Both the position numbers and the translations under genes were made by a program. A DNA stretch of 64,000 nt from Pseudomonadota bacterium (GTDB taxonomy: Bacteria; Myxococcota_A; UBA796; GCA-2862545): positions 34,065 to 98,064 of the forward strand of contig JAGSGY010000014.1 of the NCBI GenBank assembly GCA_023954855.1, written 5' to 3'. Every line of letters begins with the position of its first letter. Position 1 is the stretch's first letter. The notes beneath the pieces are model-generated. The model was not told the origin of the DNA. It searched no databases and saw only the letters and a list, made by a program, of their open reading frames with translations. Below are positions 17,979 through 26,029 of this stretch, one piece after another.

Positions 17979-18674
17979 ATGAACATCGATATTCAACACG
18001 GGCCTGCCTACGCGCTGGCCATCGTTCACCTCGACCCCGGCGAGACCGTTGTGGCCGAGGGCGGCGCCATGGTCTCGATGGACACACACGTGACCATGGA
18101 GACCACCACCAAGAAGAAGGAAGGACAGGGGCTGCTCGGTGGCCTGATGTCCGGGCTCAAGCGCATGGTCGCTGGCGAGTCCTTCTTCCAGAACCACTTC
18201 ACCGCGCAGGGCTCCCCCGGTGAGGTCACGTTCGCGCCCTCGCTTCAGGGCGACATCATGCAGAACGAGCTGTCGGGGAACACCATCTTCCTGCAGTCGA
18301 CGGCGTACTTGTGCAGCGGAACCGACGTCGAGATCGACGCCAAGTGGGGAGGGGCCAAGACCTTCTTCGGCGGCGAAGGCCTGATCATGCTGAAGGCGTC
18401 GGGCAATGGCCCGTGCGTGTTCAACAGCTTCGGCGGCATTCGCGAGATCGACGTCGATGGTGACTACATCGTCGATACCGGCCACATCGTGGCTTTCGAG
18501 GATTCACTCCAGTTCAAGGTGACCCGCTTTGGCGGAGGCTGGAAGGCCTTCATCTTCGGTGGGGAGGGCCTTGTCTGCCGCTTCACCGGCACCGGCAAAC
18601 TCTGGATCCAGACACGCAATCCACAGGCCTTTGGCGAACTGATCGGCGCCAAGCTGCCGATGCGGCAGGGATAG
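17979..18674 (+). CDS. AIM24 family protein, copy 2
   Basis: A 231-residue AIM24/TIGR00266 protein behind an excellent AAGGAGG site directly after the stop of copy 1. It has the family segments VVAEGGAMVSMDTHV, KRMVAGESFFQNHF, the core KTFFGGEGLIMLKASG, and a C-terminal LVCRFTGTGKLWIQTRN. The stretch at 18341-18409 is nearly identical in DNA to 19021-19089 in copy 3. No catalytic residues are known for the family. Confidence 0.9.
   Translation: MNIDIQHGPAYALAIVHLDPGETVVAEGGAMVSMDTHVTMETTTKKKEGQGLLGGLMSGLKRMVAGESFFQNHFTAQGSPGEVTFAPSLQGDIMQNELSGNTIFLQSTAYLCSGTDVEIDAKWGGAKTFFGGEGLIMLKASGNGPCVFNSFGGIREIDVDGDYIVDTGHIVAFEDSLQFKVTRFGGGWKAFIFGGEGLVCRFTGTGKLWIQTRNPQAFGELIGAKLPMRQG
18341..18409 (+). 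repeat. Near-identical block shared by AIM24 copies 2 and 3 (copy A)
   Basis: These 69 bases differ from 19021-19089 at four positions by my reading, whereas the flanking parts of the two genes are clearly more divergent. The block encodes KWGGAKTFFGGEGLIMLKAS. Either strong constraint on this loop or local gene conversion could explain it. Confidence 0.75.
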
Positions 18675-18682
18675 GGGGCATC

Positions 18683-19357
18683 ATGAAGCACGAAATTCGC
18701 AACAAGCCCGATTACGCTTCTCTTCACGTGCTGCTGGACGAGGGCGAGGCAGTCGTCACCGAGTCTGGCGCAATGATGGGCATGGACCCCGCGCTGAAGA
18801 TGGAGACGAACATGAAGGGCGGCCTGCTCGGCGCCGCCAAGCGCGCGATGAGCGGAGAGTCGGTGTTCTTGAACACCTACACCAGCACCGGTGAGGCACA
18901 GCGCCTCGACGTCGCACCCTCCACGCCCGGCGACATGGAGCACATCCGCCTCGAGAACTCGACGGTGATCGTGCAGCGCGGCTCGTACTGCGCTTGCACG
19001 CCCGACATCGAGGTCAGCGCCAAGTGGGGAGGGGCGAAGTCCTTCTTCGGCGGCGAAGGCCTGATCATGCTCAAGGCGTCGGGCACTGGAGACCTGTGGA
19101 TCGCGTCGTACGGCGCCATTCACCAGGTCGAGGTCAATGGCGGCTACACGGTCGACACCGGGCACATCGTGGCCTTCGACGAGTCGCTGACCTTCAACGT
19201 GACCAAGTCGGGTGGACTGAAGAGCTTGTTCTTCTCCTCCGAGGGCCTCGTCTGTCGGTTCTCCGGGACGGGACGGCTGTGGATTCAGACGCGTAATGCC
19301 CCGTCGCTGGCTGGCTTTCTGCATCCGTTCCGCGCGGTTCAGCAGAACAACAACTAG
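18683..19357 (+). CDS. AIM24 family protein, copy 3
   Basis: A 224-residue paralogue eight bases after copy 2, with VVTESGAMMGMDPAL, KRAMSGESVFLNTY, KSFFGGEGLIMLKASG and LVCRFSGTGRLWIQTRN. It is closer to copy 2 than to copy 1. The three copies probably form one transcript. The array ends 147 bases before an ABC exporter gene on the same strand. Confidence 0.9.
   Translation: MKHEIRNKPDYASLHVLLDEGEAVVTESGAMMGMDPALKMETNMKGGLLGAAKRAMSGESVFLNTYTSTGEAQRLDVAPSTPGDMEHIRLENSTVIVQRGSYCACTPDIEVSAKWGGAKSFFGGEGLIMLKASGTGDLWIASYGAIHQVEVNGGYTVDTGHIVAFDESLTFNVTKSGGLKSLFFSSEGLVCRFSGTGRLWIQTRNAPSLAGFLHPFRAVQQNNN
19021..19089 (+). repeat. Near-identical block shared by AIM24 copies 2 and 3 (copy B)
   Basis: Partner of 18341-18409. 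Differences fall at the C/G and A/T of the GGGGC-AAG segment, the G/C of the codon before AAGG, and one A/C near the end. Confidence 0.75.
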
Positions 19358-19504
19358 CGATCCACGGGCTTCGCGGCTTGCCGCTGCGGAGTCCGCGCCT
19401 AGGTTCGGAAATCCAGCACGGTCGACGCGCCTCGTATTCCCGAGGGTCTGACTGGCGGTGAGATGGCGCGAAGCCGCTCCCGCCTTGTGCCCGGTGGAGT
19501 TCCG

Positions 19505-21247
19505 ATGGCTGAGTCCAATCACGTTCCCATCAGCCGCATTCTCGCGCTGGCTCGGCCCCAGCTGCCGATCTTGAGTCTCGCGACGTTCGCTCTGTTGGTG
19601 TCGGGAGCGGCCACGCTGGTGTTTCCGAAGGCCGTCGGCACGATGGTCGACACCATCCTCGGCAGCGATGATCCGGGCTCACTCGACTACGTTGCCGCGT
19701 TCCTGATCGTGGTCTTTCTGGTGCAGGCCGTGTTCTCGATGCTTCGGTCGTGGTTGTTCACCGTGGCCGGCGAGCGCATCGTGGCTGCGTTGCGGACCGA
19801 CCTCTACAAGGCCGTGATCAGCCAAGATGTCGGCTTCTTCGACCTGACCCGCATCGGCGAGCTGACGAACCGCCTCGCGGCGGACACCACGGTGCTACAG
19901 AACACGGTCACCGTGAACGTCTCCATGGCGCTTCGCTTCACGATGACCGCGGTCGGCGCAGTCATCATCCTCGCCTACACCTCGCCAAAGCTGGCCCTCG
20001 TCGCGCTCTCCGTCGTGCCCGTGGTCGCCATCGGTGCATCCGTCTTCGGCCGACGGCTTCGGTCCCTCTCCAAGCAGGTCCAAGACGCGCTGGCTCACTC
20101 CACGACCGTCGCCGAAGAGACCATCGCCGGTGTGCGCACCGTGCGCTCGTTTGCCCGCGAACCGCGTGAGGTCGAGCGCTATGGCGAGGCGGTTCAGGCC
20201 AGCTACCGGGTGGCGGCGAAGCGGGCGTTGGCTGTGGGCGTGTTCCACGGCTCGCTGGGCTTTGCCGGCTATGCCGCGATTGGCCTGGTTGTCTGGTACG
20301 GCGGACGGATGGTCATGTCCGACTTGCTCACCCAAGGTGAGCTCGTACAGTTCCTGCTCTACACCTTCATGGTCGCCATGGCGCTCGGTGCGCTGGCAGG
20401 CCTCTACGCCGACTTCATGAAGGCGACCGGCGCTTCGCAGCGCATCTTCGAGCTCATCGATCAGACGGCGGGGATCGAGACCGAGGAGGGCCGACTGCTC
20501 GACTCCGTCCGCGGACACCTGCAGTTCGACGGCGTGCGCTTCGCGTACCCGGCCCGGCCGGACGTCGATGTGCTGACCGAGGTGAATCTCGACATTCATC
20601 CGGGTGAGGTCGTGGCGGTCGTCGGACCGTCGGGTGCCGGCAAGAGCACCATTGCTTCATTGGTTTCGCGGTTCTACGACCCGCTCGATGGCGTGATTAC
20701 CGTCGACGAGGTGCCGCTGACAGAGCTGCAGCCCAGAGGCTTGCGCGAGCATGTCGGGTTGGTGGCGCAGGAGCCCATCCTCTTCGCGGCTTCGATTGCC
20801 GAGAACATCCGCTACGGCCGGATCGATGCGACGGATGACGAGGTCGAGGCCGCCGCCCGCGCCGCCAACGCCCACGACTTCGTGAGCGAGTTCCCCGAGG
20901 GCTACCAGACCCTGGTCGGTGAGCGCGGCGTGCGGCTTTCCGGCGGTCAGAAGCAGCGGGTGGCGATCGCCCGCGCGCTGCTGAAAGACCCGGCGATTCT
21001 TGTGCTCGACGAGGCGACTTCGGCCTTGGACTCCGAGAGCGAGCACCTCGTCCAAGAAGCCCTTGACCGGCTCATGGAAGGGCGCACGACGTTGATCATC
21101 GCCCACCGGCTGTCGACGGTTCGCGACGCCGATCGCGTGGTGGTGCTCGAGGGCGGCCGAGTCGCCGAGACGGGCACCCACGATGAGCTCGTCGCGAGCG
21201 GCGGGCTCTACCACCGGCTCGTCGAGAGGCAGTTTGCGGTAGCCTAG
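19505..21247 (+). CDS. ABC exporter half-transporter (MsbA/LmrA type)
   Basis: A 580-residue fused permease-ATPase. ATG 19505 follows GGTGGAG; a longer in-frame start adds a basic non-membrane leader. The N-terminal 310 residues hold six hydrophobic helices typical of type IV exporters, with a coupling segment ETIAGVRTVRSFARE. The ATPase domain has Walker A VGPSGAGKSTI, Q-loop VAQEPILFA, signature LSGGQKQR, Walker B ILVLDEATSALD and the switch His in IIAHRLSTV. Such proteins work as homodimers in the inner membrane, exporting lipids, drugs or peptides. It follows the AIM24 array on the same strand, so the cargo may relate to membrane organisation (inference). Confidence 0.93.
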   Translation: MAESNHVPISRILALARPQLPILSLATFALLVSGAATLVFPKAVGTMVDTILGSDDPGSLDYVAAFLIVVFLVQAVFSMLRSWLFTVAGERIVAALRTDLYKAVISQDVGFFDLTRIGELTNRLAADTTVLQNTVTVNVSMALRFTMTAVGAVIILAYTSPKLALVALSVVPVVAIGASVFGRRLRSLSKQVQDALAHSTTVAEETIAGVRTVRSFAREPREVERYGEAVQASYRVAAKRALAVGVFHGSLGFAGYAAIGLVVWYGGRMVMSDLLTQGELVQFLLYTFMVAMALGALAGLYADFMKATGASQRIFELIDQTAGIETEEGRLLDSVRGHLQFDGVRFAYPARPDVDVLTEVNLDIHPGEVVAVVGPSGAGKSTIASLVSRFYDPLDGVITVDEVPLTELQPRGLREHVGLVAQEPILFAASIAENIRYGRIDATDDEVEAAARAANAHDFVSEFPEGYQTLVGERGVRLSGGQKQRVAIARALLKDPAILVLDEATSALDSESEHLVQEALDRLMEGRTTLIIAHRLSTVRDADRVVVLEGGRVAETGTHDELVASGGLYHRLVERQFAVA

Positions 21248-21264
21248 CCCCGACCGGAGGGAGC

Positions 21265-21786
21265 ATGGGCCAATACGTCGACGTCGCTTTTCAGCTGACG
21301 CGCCAAGCCTTCGAGGCGAAGTTCACCGTCACTCAAGAGCGGGACGAGGAGTTTGACGAGGTCGCGTACGACGTCGGGGGACTTCCTGTGCAGTTCGGCG
21401 CGGACGTGGTGGTGGTCTGCACGTTGTGGGGCCCCGGCGTGTCCGTGCCCTTTGCGGTCGCCGAGGCCGATAAGGCGGTGCCGGGTCTTGGGGCTGAACT
21501 CGGGCCAGACCGGGTCGCGGTGGGTCTCGAGGCGGGGGATGTGTCCGACGAGACGGGTTTCGCCGAGCTCACCCGCGGTTGGGTGCATGGAGACGGGCTC
21601 TCCGAGGAGCGCGAGGTGTTCACCGCGCTGTTTGGCGAGGACCTGCCGTCGCGAGCCGAGGCGGCGCCAAGCCCTCGTCCGGCGCCGACGGAGGATGTCG
21701 ATGCCATCGCCGAGGCCTACCTAGAGGGCATCGACGTACGCGCGCTACGGCTGGCCATCGAGCAGAAGATCCGCGACCGTTCCTAA
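21265..21786 (+). CDS. Small acidic protein, unknown function
   Basis: A 173-residue soluble protein 17 bases after the ABC exporter, with a CCGGAGGGAG site. The first 110 residues look beta-rich (VDVAFQLTRQAFEAKFTV, VVVVCTLWGPG), then a Pro/Ala/Glu linker and a C-terminal helix ending in IEQKIRDRS. No signal peptide or known motif is visible. Same-strand spacing suggests co-transcription with the exporter. Its stop overlaps the stop of the convergent gene by three bases. Confidence 0.65.
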   Translation: MGQYVDVAFQLTRQAFEAKFTVTQERDEEFDEVAYDVGGLPVQFGADVVVVCTLWGPGVSVPFAVAEADKAVPGLGAELGPDRVAVGLEAGDVSDETGFAELTRGWVHGDGLSEEREVFTALFGEDLPSRAEAAPSPRPAPTEDVDAIAEAYLEGIDVRALRLAIEQKIRDRS

Positions 21787-22583
21787 CGGCTCAGGCGCAT
21801 CCAGCCGTCGTCTTCCATGGCCATCGTGCGCATGCGGGTCATCGCGACATCTTGGCGTGCTTCGTACTGCGCCTTCCAGCCCTCGAGGACGGCGAGGATC
21901 TCGGGGTCCTCGGTGGCCTGCAGCGTGAGCGTGTACGGCCCGCGATCGAGCAGCTTGCCGATGCGGTCGAGCACCTTCTTGGTCGCGGCCTGCTGATCCG
22001 AGATCGGCATGGACTTCGGGTCGATCGTGAGCTTGAAGGCCTCGTGGTCCCCGATCGGCTGCGCCGGCGACTTCTGAAAATCATCGCCGTCGATGACGTA
22101 GGCCACCACTTTGCAGCGGGCACCCACGGGAAGCTCGAGGGTCGCCGCGCCGTCGGTGGTCGTGACGATGTCGGTCCACGGACAGGATGCGACTATGGCC
22201 TCGACGGGGGTGTCCTCCGCGTCGACCACCTGCACGCTGACGGTGTAGGTCTCGACGGGTCCCACGGTGCAGCCCTCCGCATCCCAGGTGAGGGTGCCGA
22301 TGGGCTCGAACATACCGAGCAGGGCGTTCTTTCCGCTCTCCTTAGGCGAGGCCATGCTGATGCCGGTCGGCGTGGCGTGCAGCCAGTGGATGTCGCGAGC
22401 CGAGTAGGCATCGGCGGCGGGAGCAGCGCAGTGCTTGGGCGTCAGCTCGGGTGCGAGTAGGGCCCACGCCGCGTCGATGGGCGGAACCGCCGGTTCGCGG
22501 TTCAAGACGTTCGGGAGCCAGAGCGCGGCGGCGGCAATGGCGACGAGGATGGCGATGGCGACAGCGGCGAGACGCGACTTCAT
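21783..22583 (-). CDS. N-terminally anchored periplasmic protein, unknown
   Basis: A 266-residue protein with a single N-terminal hydrophobic helix (residues 4-24, AAVAIAILVAIAAAALWLP) that is either a membrane anchor or an uncleaved signal. The exported part has a few Cys, a carboxypeptidase-regulatory-like strand pattern (SVQVVDAEDTPVEAIVASCP, TDGAATLELPVGARC) and a helical C-terminus. The gene starts six bases after the stop of the DUF5916-type gene, so the two form an operon. Confidence 0.68.
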   Translation of the reverse strand: MKSRLAAVAIAILVAIAAAALWLPNVLNREPAVPPIDAAWALLAPELTPKHCAAPAADAYSARDIHWLHATPTGISMASPKESGKNALLGMFEPIGTLTWDAEGCTVGPVETYTVSVQVVDAEDTPVEAIVASCPWTDIVTTTDGAATLELPVGARCKVVAYVIDGDDFQKSPAQPIGDHEAFKLTIDPKSMPISDQQAATKKVLDRIGKLLDRGPYTLTLQATEDPEILAVLEGWKAQYEARQDVAMTRMRTMAMEDDGWMRLSR

Positions 22584-22589
22584 GACAGA

Positions 22590-24713
22590 TCAGATCCGGA
22601 GGAGCAGGGTGCCCTTGGCGAACACAGTCCGGTTCATAGCCTGTGGCTGCGCACCGAGTCGGGTGGTCTCGGCATAGCCCACGTAGATGGCGGTTCCCGG
22701 GTGCTGGAGCCAGGTGAACAGGACCGAGCTGGTCAGGTTTGGGGCGTCGTCACCGGCGTGGACGTGCTGGCCGAGCACGCGGACGCCGAGCTTCTGGGTG
22801 AACTGCCAGGTGAGCCGGGAGCGCATGCTGGTGGCTTGTCGGGCTGACCCGTCCTCCGGCATGAGCCGGTCATAGCGAAGGGTGTTGTCGAGGCGAATGC
22901 CGGCAGTAGGCCGAAGCGTGGCCTCGATGGTGCTGCCGAAGCGCGAGGCGCGTCCGAGCGTGCTCCAGTCGATGGTGCGCGACAAGGAGCCGTCTACGTC
23001 CCAGGAGAGCCAGCTCGTGCTGTAGCCGCCAAAGCCTGCTGAGACCCATCGTCCGGGCACTTGCACGCCAGACTCGAGCGTGTCCGACGCCCCAAAGGCG
23101 AGGTCGAGGTCGTACACGCCAGCGATCGTCGCGTCTGCGTAGAGGGACATCGAGCGCTGGTGGTCGCCCTCGTCTTCCTGTCGGAAGTTCGCCGACACGC
23201 CGGGCGTCCAGGTGTTGATGATGCCTTCGGGCTCGAAGGTCCAGGTGGCGTGGCCGCCGCCGTCCGTGAACCCGCTCTGCGTGAGAAATCCGGTCTCTTG
23301 CCGTACGCCGGGTGAGCTCGACCGTACAAACATGCCGGTGCCAAAGCCCTCGGCGGCTTGTCGCGCCAGCCAGACGCCTCCGCGGTGGCCGTACAGGCCG
23401 TCCTCGCCTGGCCGACCGGTGAGGGTGTGGAGCGTGTCGGCGGCGAAGGTCCAGCGCTCGCCGATCGGCGTGTAGAGCTGGGCCGCGAGACTGTCGTGAG
23501 CGCCGCGCAGGCCGTCCTGAGCGATGACGCGCTTGTCGGCCACGGTGACGCCTAGATGGCCCCCTTCGAGGATGTCGAGCGCGGTGCGAGCCACAGAGGT
23601 CGAGGCCATGGCGCCATCGACGTCCTCGGGCGTAAACCCGGGGGTCTCGTACTGGTGGACCGACGCGGCGGGGGCGCGGTCGAGGGCGTGCAGCACACCT
23701 ACAGACGTGCGGCCCTCACGTCCTGTGGACTTCACGCCGTAGAGAGGATCGACGATCGAGCGCGAGTAGAGGGTGGCGGCCCGATCGGCGAAGAAGCCGG
23801 CGCCATCGAGAAAGAAGGGGCGCCGCTCCGAGAACGAGAAGGCGAAGCGCTGGTTCACGTCGATCGGGGTCTCGTCGTTCTCGACCTGGCTGAAGTCTGG
23901 GTTCAGCGTCGCACCCAGGCCGATGTTCGGCGTCAGCCCGTACTTGAGATCGAGGCCGGGTCGAATCGTCTGGGGCGACGGGCGGTCCCAGGTCATGTGG
24001 TCTTCGTCGTTGCGTCGGCTCTGGGCAATCAGGGCGAGCTCCGAGCGGATCTCGAGGCCCGAGCCGGCTGCGGGAGGGTCGAGACGCATCGCAGCACCCT
24101 GGCTGAACACACGAGGCACATTGCGCTCGATGTCCGGGAAGGCGTACTTCGCGCCCTCACCGGGGATCTTGCGGGTGATGATCAGGCTCCAGTCCTGCTT
24201 TCCGTCTTCGCCCGAGTACTTGAGCGACCGAAAGGGGAATGCGATCTCGAGGTCGTAGCCATGCTCGCCAACCAGGGTTCCCTTGCTGCGAAAGACGGTG
24301 TCCCAGCTGGGGTTGAAGTTACCGGGTAGAACGCGCATGTCCTGCTGGATGCCGATCGCGTTCAAGTAGAAGATGTACCCGCTGCCGCCCTCCTGGAACG
24401 GGTCGAGGTAGATGCCGATCTGGTCGTCGGCATTGATGCGCTCCCGTGCCGACACGCGGGCGCGAATGGGTAGGTCAGAGTCGCGAACCCGCACGCCGAT
24501 GTACAGGGTTCGCTCGTCCTGCAGAAACCGGACCTCGGTCGTTCCGGGCGGGGCGCCGCCTTCGTTGGGCTGGTAGCGAAGAAACTCGGTGACGACGGCA
24601 CCCTGGTCCCAGATCGCCTCATCCATGCGCCCATCAATCGCGATGGTGGACGTGTCGACGTCGGGAACGTCGGGTCCAGAGGCGAGCGCGAGACTGGCGA
24701 GGGTGAGCCACAT
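22590..24713 (-). CDS. DUF5916-type outer membrane protein with CBM9-like domain
   Basis: A 707-residue protein; ATG 24713 begins a signal peptide (MWLTLASLALASG). The first 200 residues resemble family 9 carbohydrate-binding modules (IDGRMDEAIWDQGAVV, TEVRFLQDERTLYIGVRVRD, DQIGIYLDPFQEG). The rest resembles DUF5916, a predicted beta-barrel region, with NPDFSQVENDETPIDVNQRFAFSFSE-like text typical of that family (IGLGATLNPDFSQVE; RRPFFLDGAGFF) and alternating strands to the end. Members often sit in the outer membrane of bacteria that feed on polymers. The ligand is unknown. Confidence 0.82.
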   Translation of the reverse strand: MWLTLASLALASGPDVPDVDTSTIAIDGRMDEAIWDQGAVVTEFLRYQPNEGGAPPGTTEVRFLQDERTLYIGVRVRDSDLPIRARVSARERINADDQIGIYLDPFQEGGSGYIFYLNAIGIQQDMRVLPGNFNPSWDTVFRSKGTLVGEHGYDLEIAFPFRSLKYSGEDGKQDWSLIITRKIPGEGAKYAFPDIERNVPRVFSQGAAMRLDPPAAGSGLEIRSELALIAQSRRNDEDHMTWDRPSPQTIRPGLDLKYGLTPNIGLGATLNPDFSQVENDETPIDVNQRFAFSFSERRPFFLDGAGFFADRAATLYSRSIVDPLYGVKSTGREGRTSVGVLHALDRAPAASVHQYETPGFTPEDVDGAMASTSVARTALDILEGGHLGVTVADKRVIAQDGLRGAHDSLAAQLYTPIGERWTFAADTLHTLTGRPGEDGLYGHRGGVWLARQAAEGFGTGMFVRSSSPGVRQETGFLTQSGFTDGGGHATWTFEPEGIINTWTPGVSANFRQEDEGDHQRSMSLYADATIAGVYDLDLAFGASDTLESGVQVPGRWVSAGFGGYSTSWLSWDVDGSLSRTIDWSTLGRASRFGSTIEATLRPTAGIRLDNTLRYDRLMPEDGSARQATSMRSRLTWQFTQKLGVRVLGQHVHAGDDAPNLTSSVLFTWLQHPGTAIYVGYAETTRLGAQPQAMNRTVFAKGTLLLRI

Positions 24714-24811
24714 GGCCGGCGGGTCACTCGATGGGCTGGACCTGACAACACTGCCGGACACTTTCGGACATTCGCGCCGCTCGCACCCGCTCGGCGGGGT
24801 ACAGCCCGGGG

Positions 24812-26029
24812 GTGAGCGTCGCCCCGTCCTACTGGAAGCTGGTCACCAGCAACGACAACTTCCGCCGCGTCTGGCTGGGCGAGGTGGTGAGCTTCCTCGG
24901 CGACTGGTTCTCGCTGATCGCGCTCTACACGGTCGTACAGGAACTGACGGACTCGACGACCGCACTTGCGGGGGTCATTGTCGGCAAGACCCTTCCGATC
25001 TTCCTGATGACGCCGATTGCCGGACCCCTCGCGGACCGCTTCGATCGCCGGTGGATCCTTATTGGAAGCGACATCGGGCGTGCCGTGCTCGCGCTGGGCC
25101 TGATGGCGGCGTGGCAGTTCGAGTCGCTGCCGCTTCTCTACACCGTGCTCTCGCTGCAGATGTGCTTCGCGGGGCTGTTCATCCCGGCGCGTACCGCGGT
25201 GATTGCCCAGGTCACCGACGCGGACGAGCTTCCGGTGGCGATGGCGCTCTCGGGCGGCACGTGGTCGGTGATGCTGGCCTTTGGTGCCGCGCTGGGAGGC
25301 CTGCTCACGCAGATCGTAGGCATCCACGGGGCGTTTCTGCTCGATGGCCTGACCTATCTGTTGTCGGTGGCCTTTCTCTGGGGCCTTCCGTCGTTGCCGC
25401 CTGAAGGAAAGGCAGGGACCGAGCGAGGCTTTGTCGACGGGCTTCGCTATGTGGGCCGGTCCCCTTGGCTTGCGACGGTGCTGACTGTGAAGCCGGCGAT
25501 GGCCGTGCAGTCCGCGGTGCTGGTCATGCTGCCGGTGTTCGGAAATGGCGTCTTTCCCAAGACCGCGGGACCGCTGTTCATCGGCCTTCTCTACTCGGCG
25601 CGTGGACTCGGCGCGCTCCTGGGCTCGATGGGCACGCGCAATCTGACCGGGGACTCAACCCGGGCGATGCGCCTGTCACTGCCCGTGGCATTCACGGGTG
25701 CGGCAGGGTCCTACGTACTGATTGCTTGGGCGCCAAATCTCTGGGTGGCGGCCCTCGGCTTCTTTCTCGCAGCCGTGGGTACCGGCACCATCTGGGTGTT
25801 CACCGGAACCCTGGCACAGCGCGCTGCGGATGGCCCCTTTCGTGGACGGGTGTTCGCGCTGGAGTGGGGACTCATGACGCTCGCCTCCGCCGGCAGTGCT
25901 TGGGTCGCCGGCGTCGTGGTCGATGCCTGGAGTCTCTCGGCGCGGCAGGTCGCGTTGTTCATGGCCGTCTACATGCTCGTGCCGGCGCTGCTCTGGCCGA
26001 TTGCCGCCGCCAAGACCTCGCCGGACTAG
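24812..26029 (+). CDS. MFS transporter (DHA3/enterobactin-exporter-like)
   Basis: A 405-residue membrane protein with 12 hydrophobic segments. It begins with GTG (24812). The N-terminus NFRRVWLGEVVSFLGDWFSLIALY and the loop ADRFDRRWILIGSDIGRA (MFS motif A variant) are typical of the DHA3 group, which exports drugs, macrolides or siderophores. The substrate is undefined. It is divergent from the DUF5916-type gene and shares a CTAG palindrome with the stop of the convergent helicase gene. Confidence 0.88.
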   Translation: MSVAPSYWKLVTSNDNFRRVWLGEVVSFLGDWFSLIALYTVVQELTDSTTALAGVIVGKTLPIFLMTPIAGPLADRFDRRWILIGSDIGRAVLALGLMAAWQFESLPLLYTVLSLQMCFAGLFIPARTAVIAQVTDADELPVAMALSGGTWSVMLAFGAALGGLLTQIVGIHGAFLLDGLTYLLSVAFLWGLPSLPPEGKAGTERGFVDGLRYVGRSPWLATVLTVKPAMAVQSAVLVMLPVFGNGVFPKTAGPLFIGLLYSARGLGALLGSMGTRNLTGDSTRAMRLSLPVAFTGAAGSYVLIAWAPNLWVAALGFFLAAVGTGTIWVFTGTLAQRAADGPFRGRVFALEWGLMTLASAGSAWVAGVVVDAWSLSARQVALFMAVYMLVPALLWPIAAAKTSPD

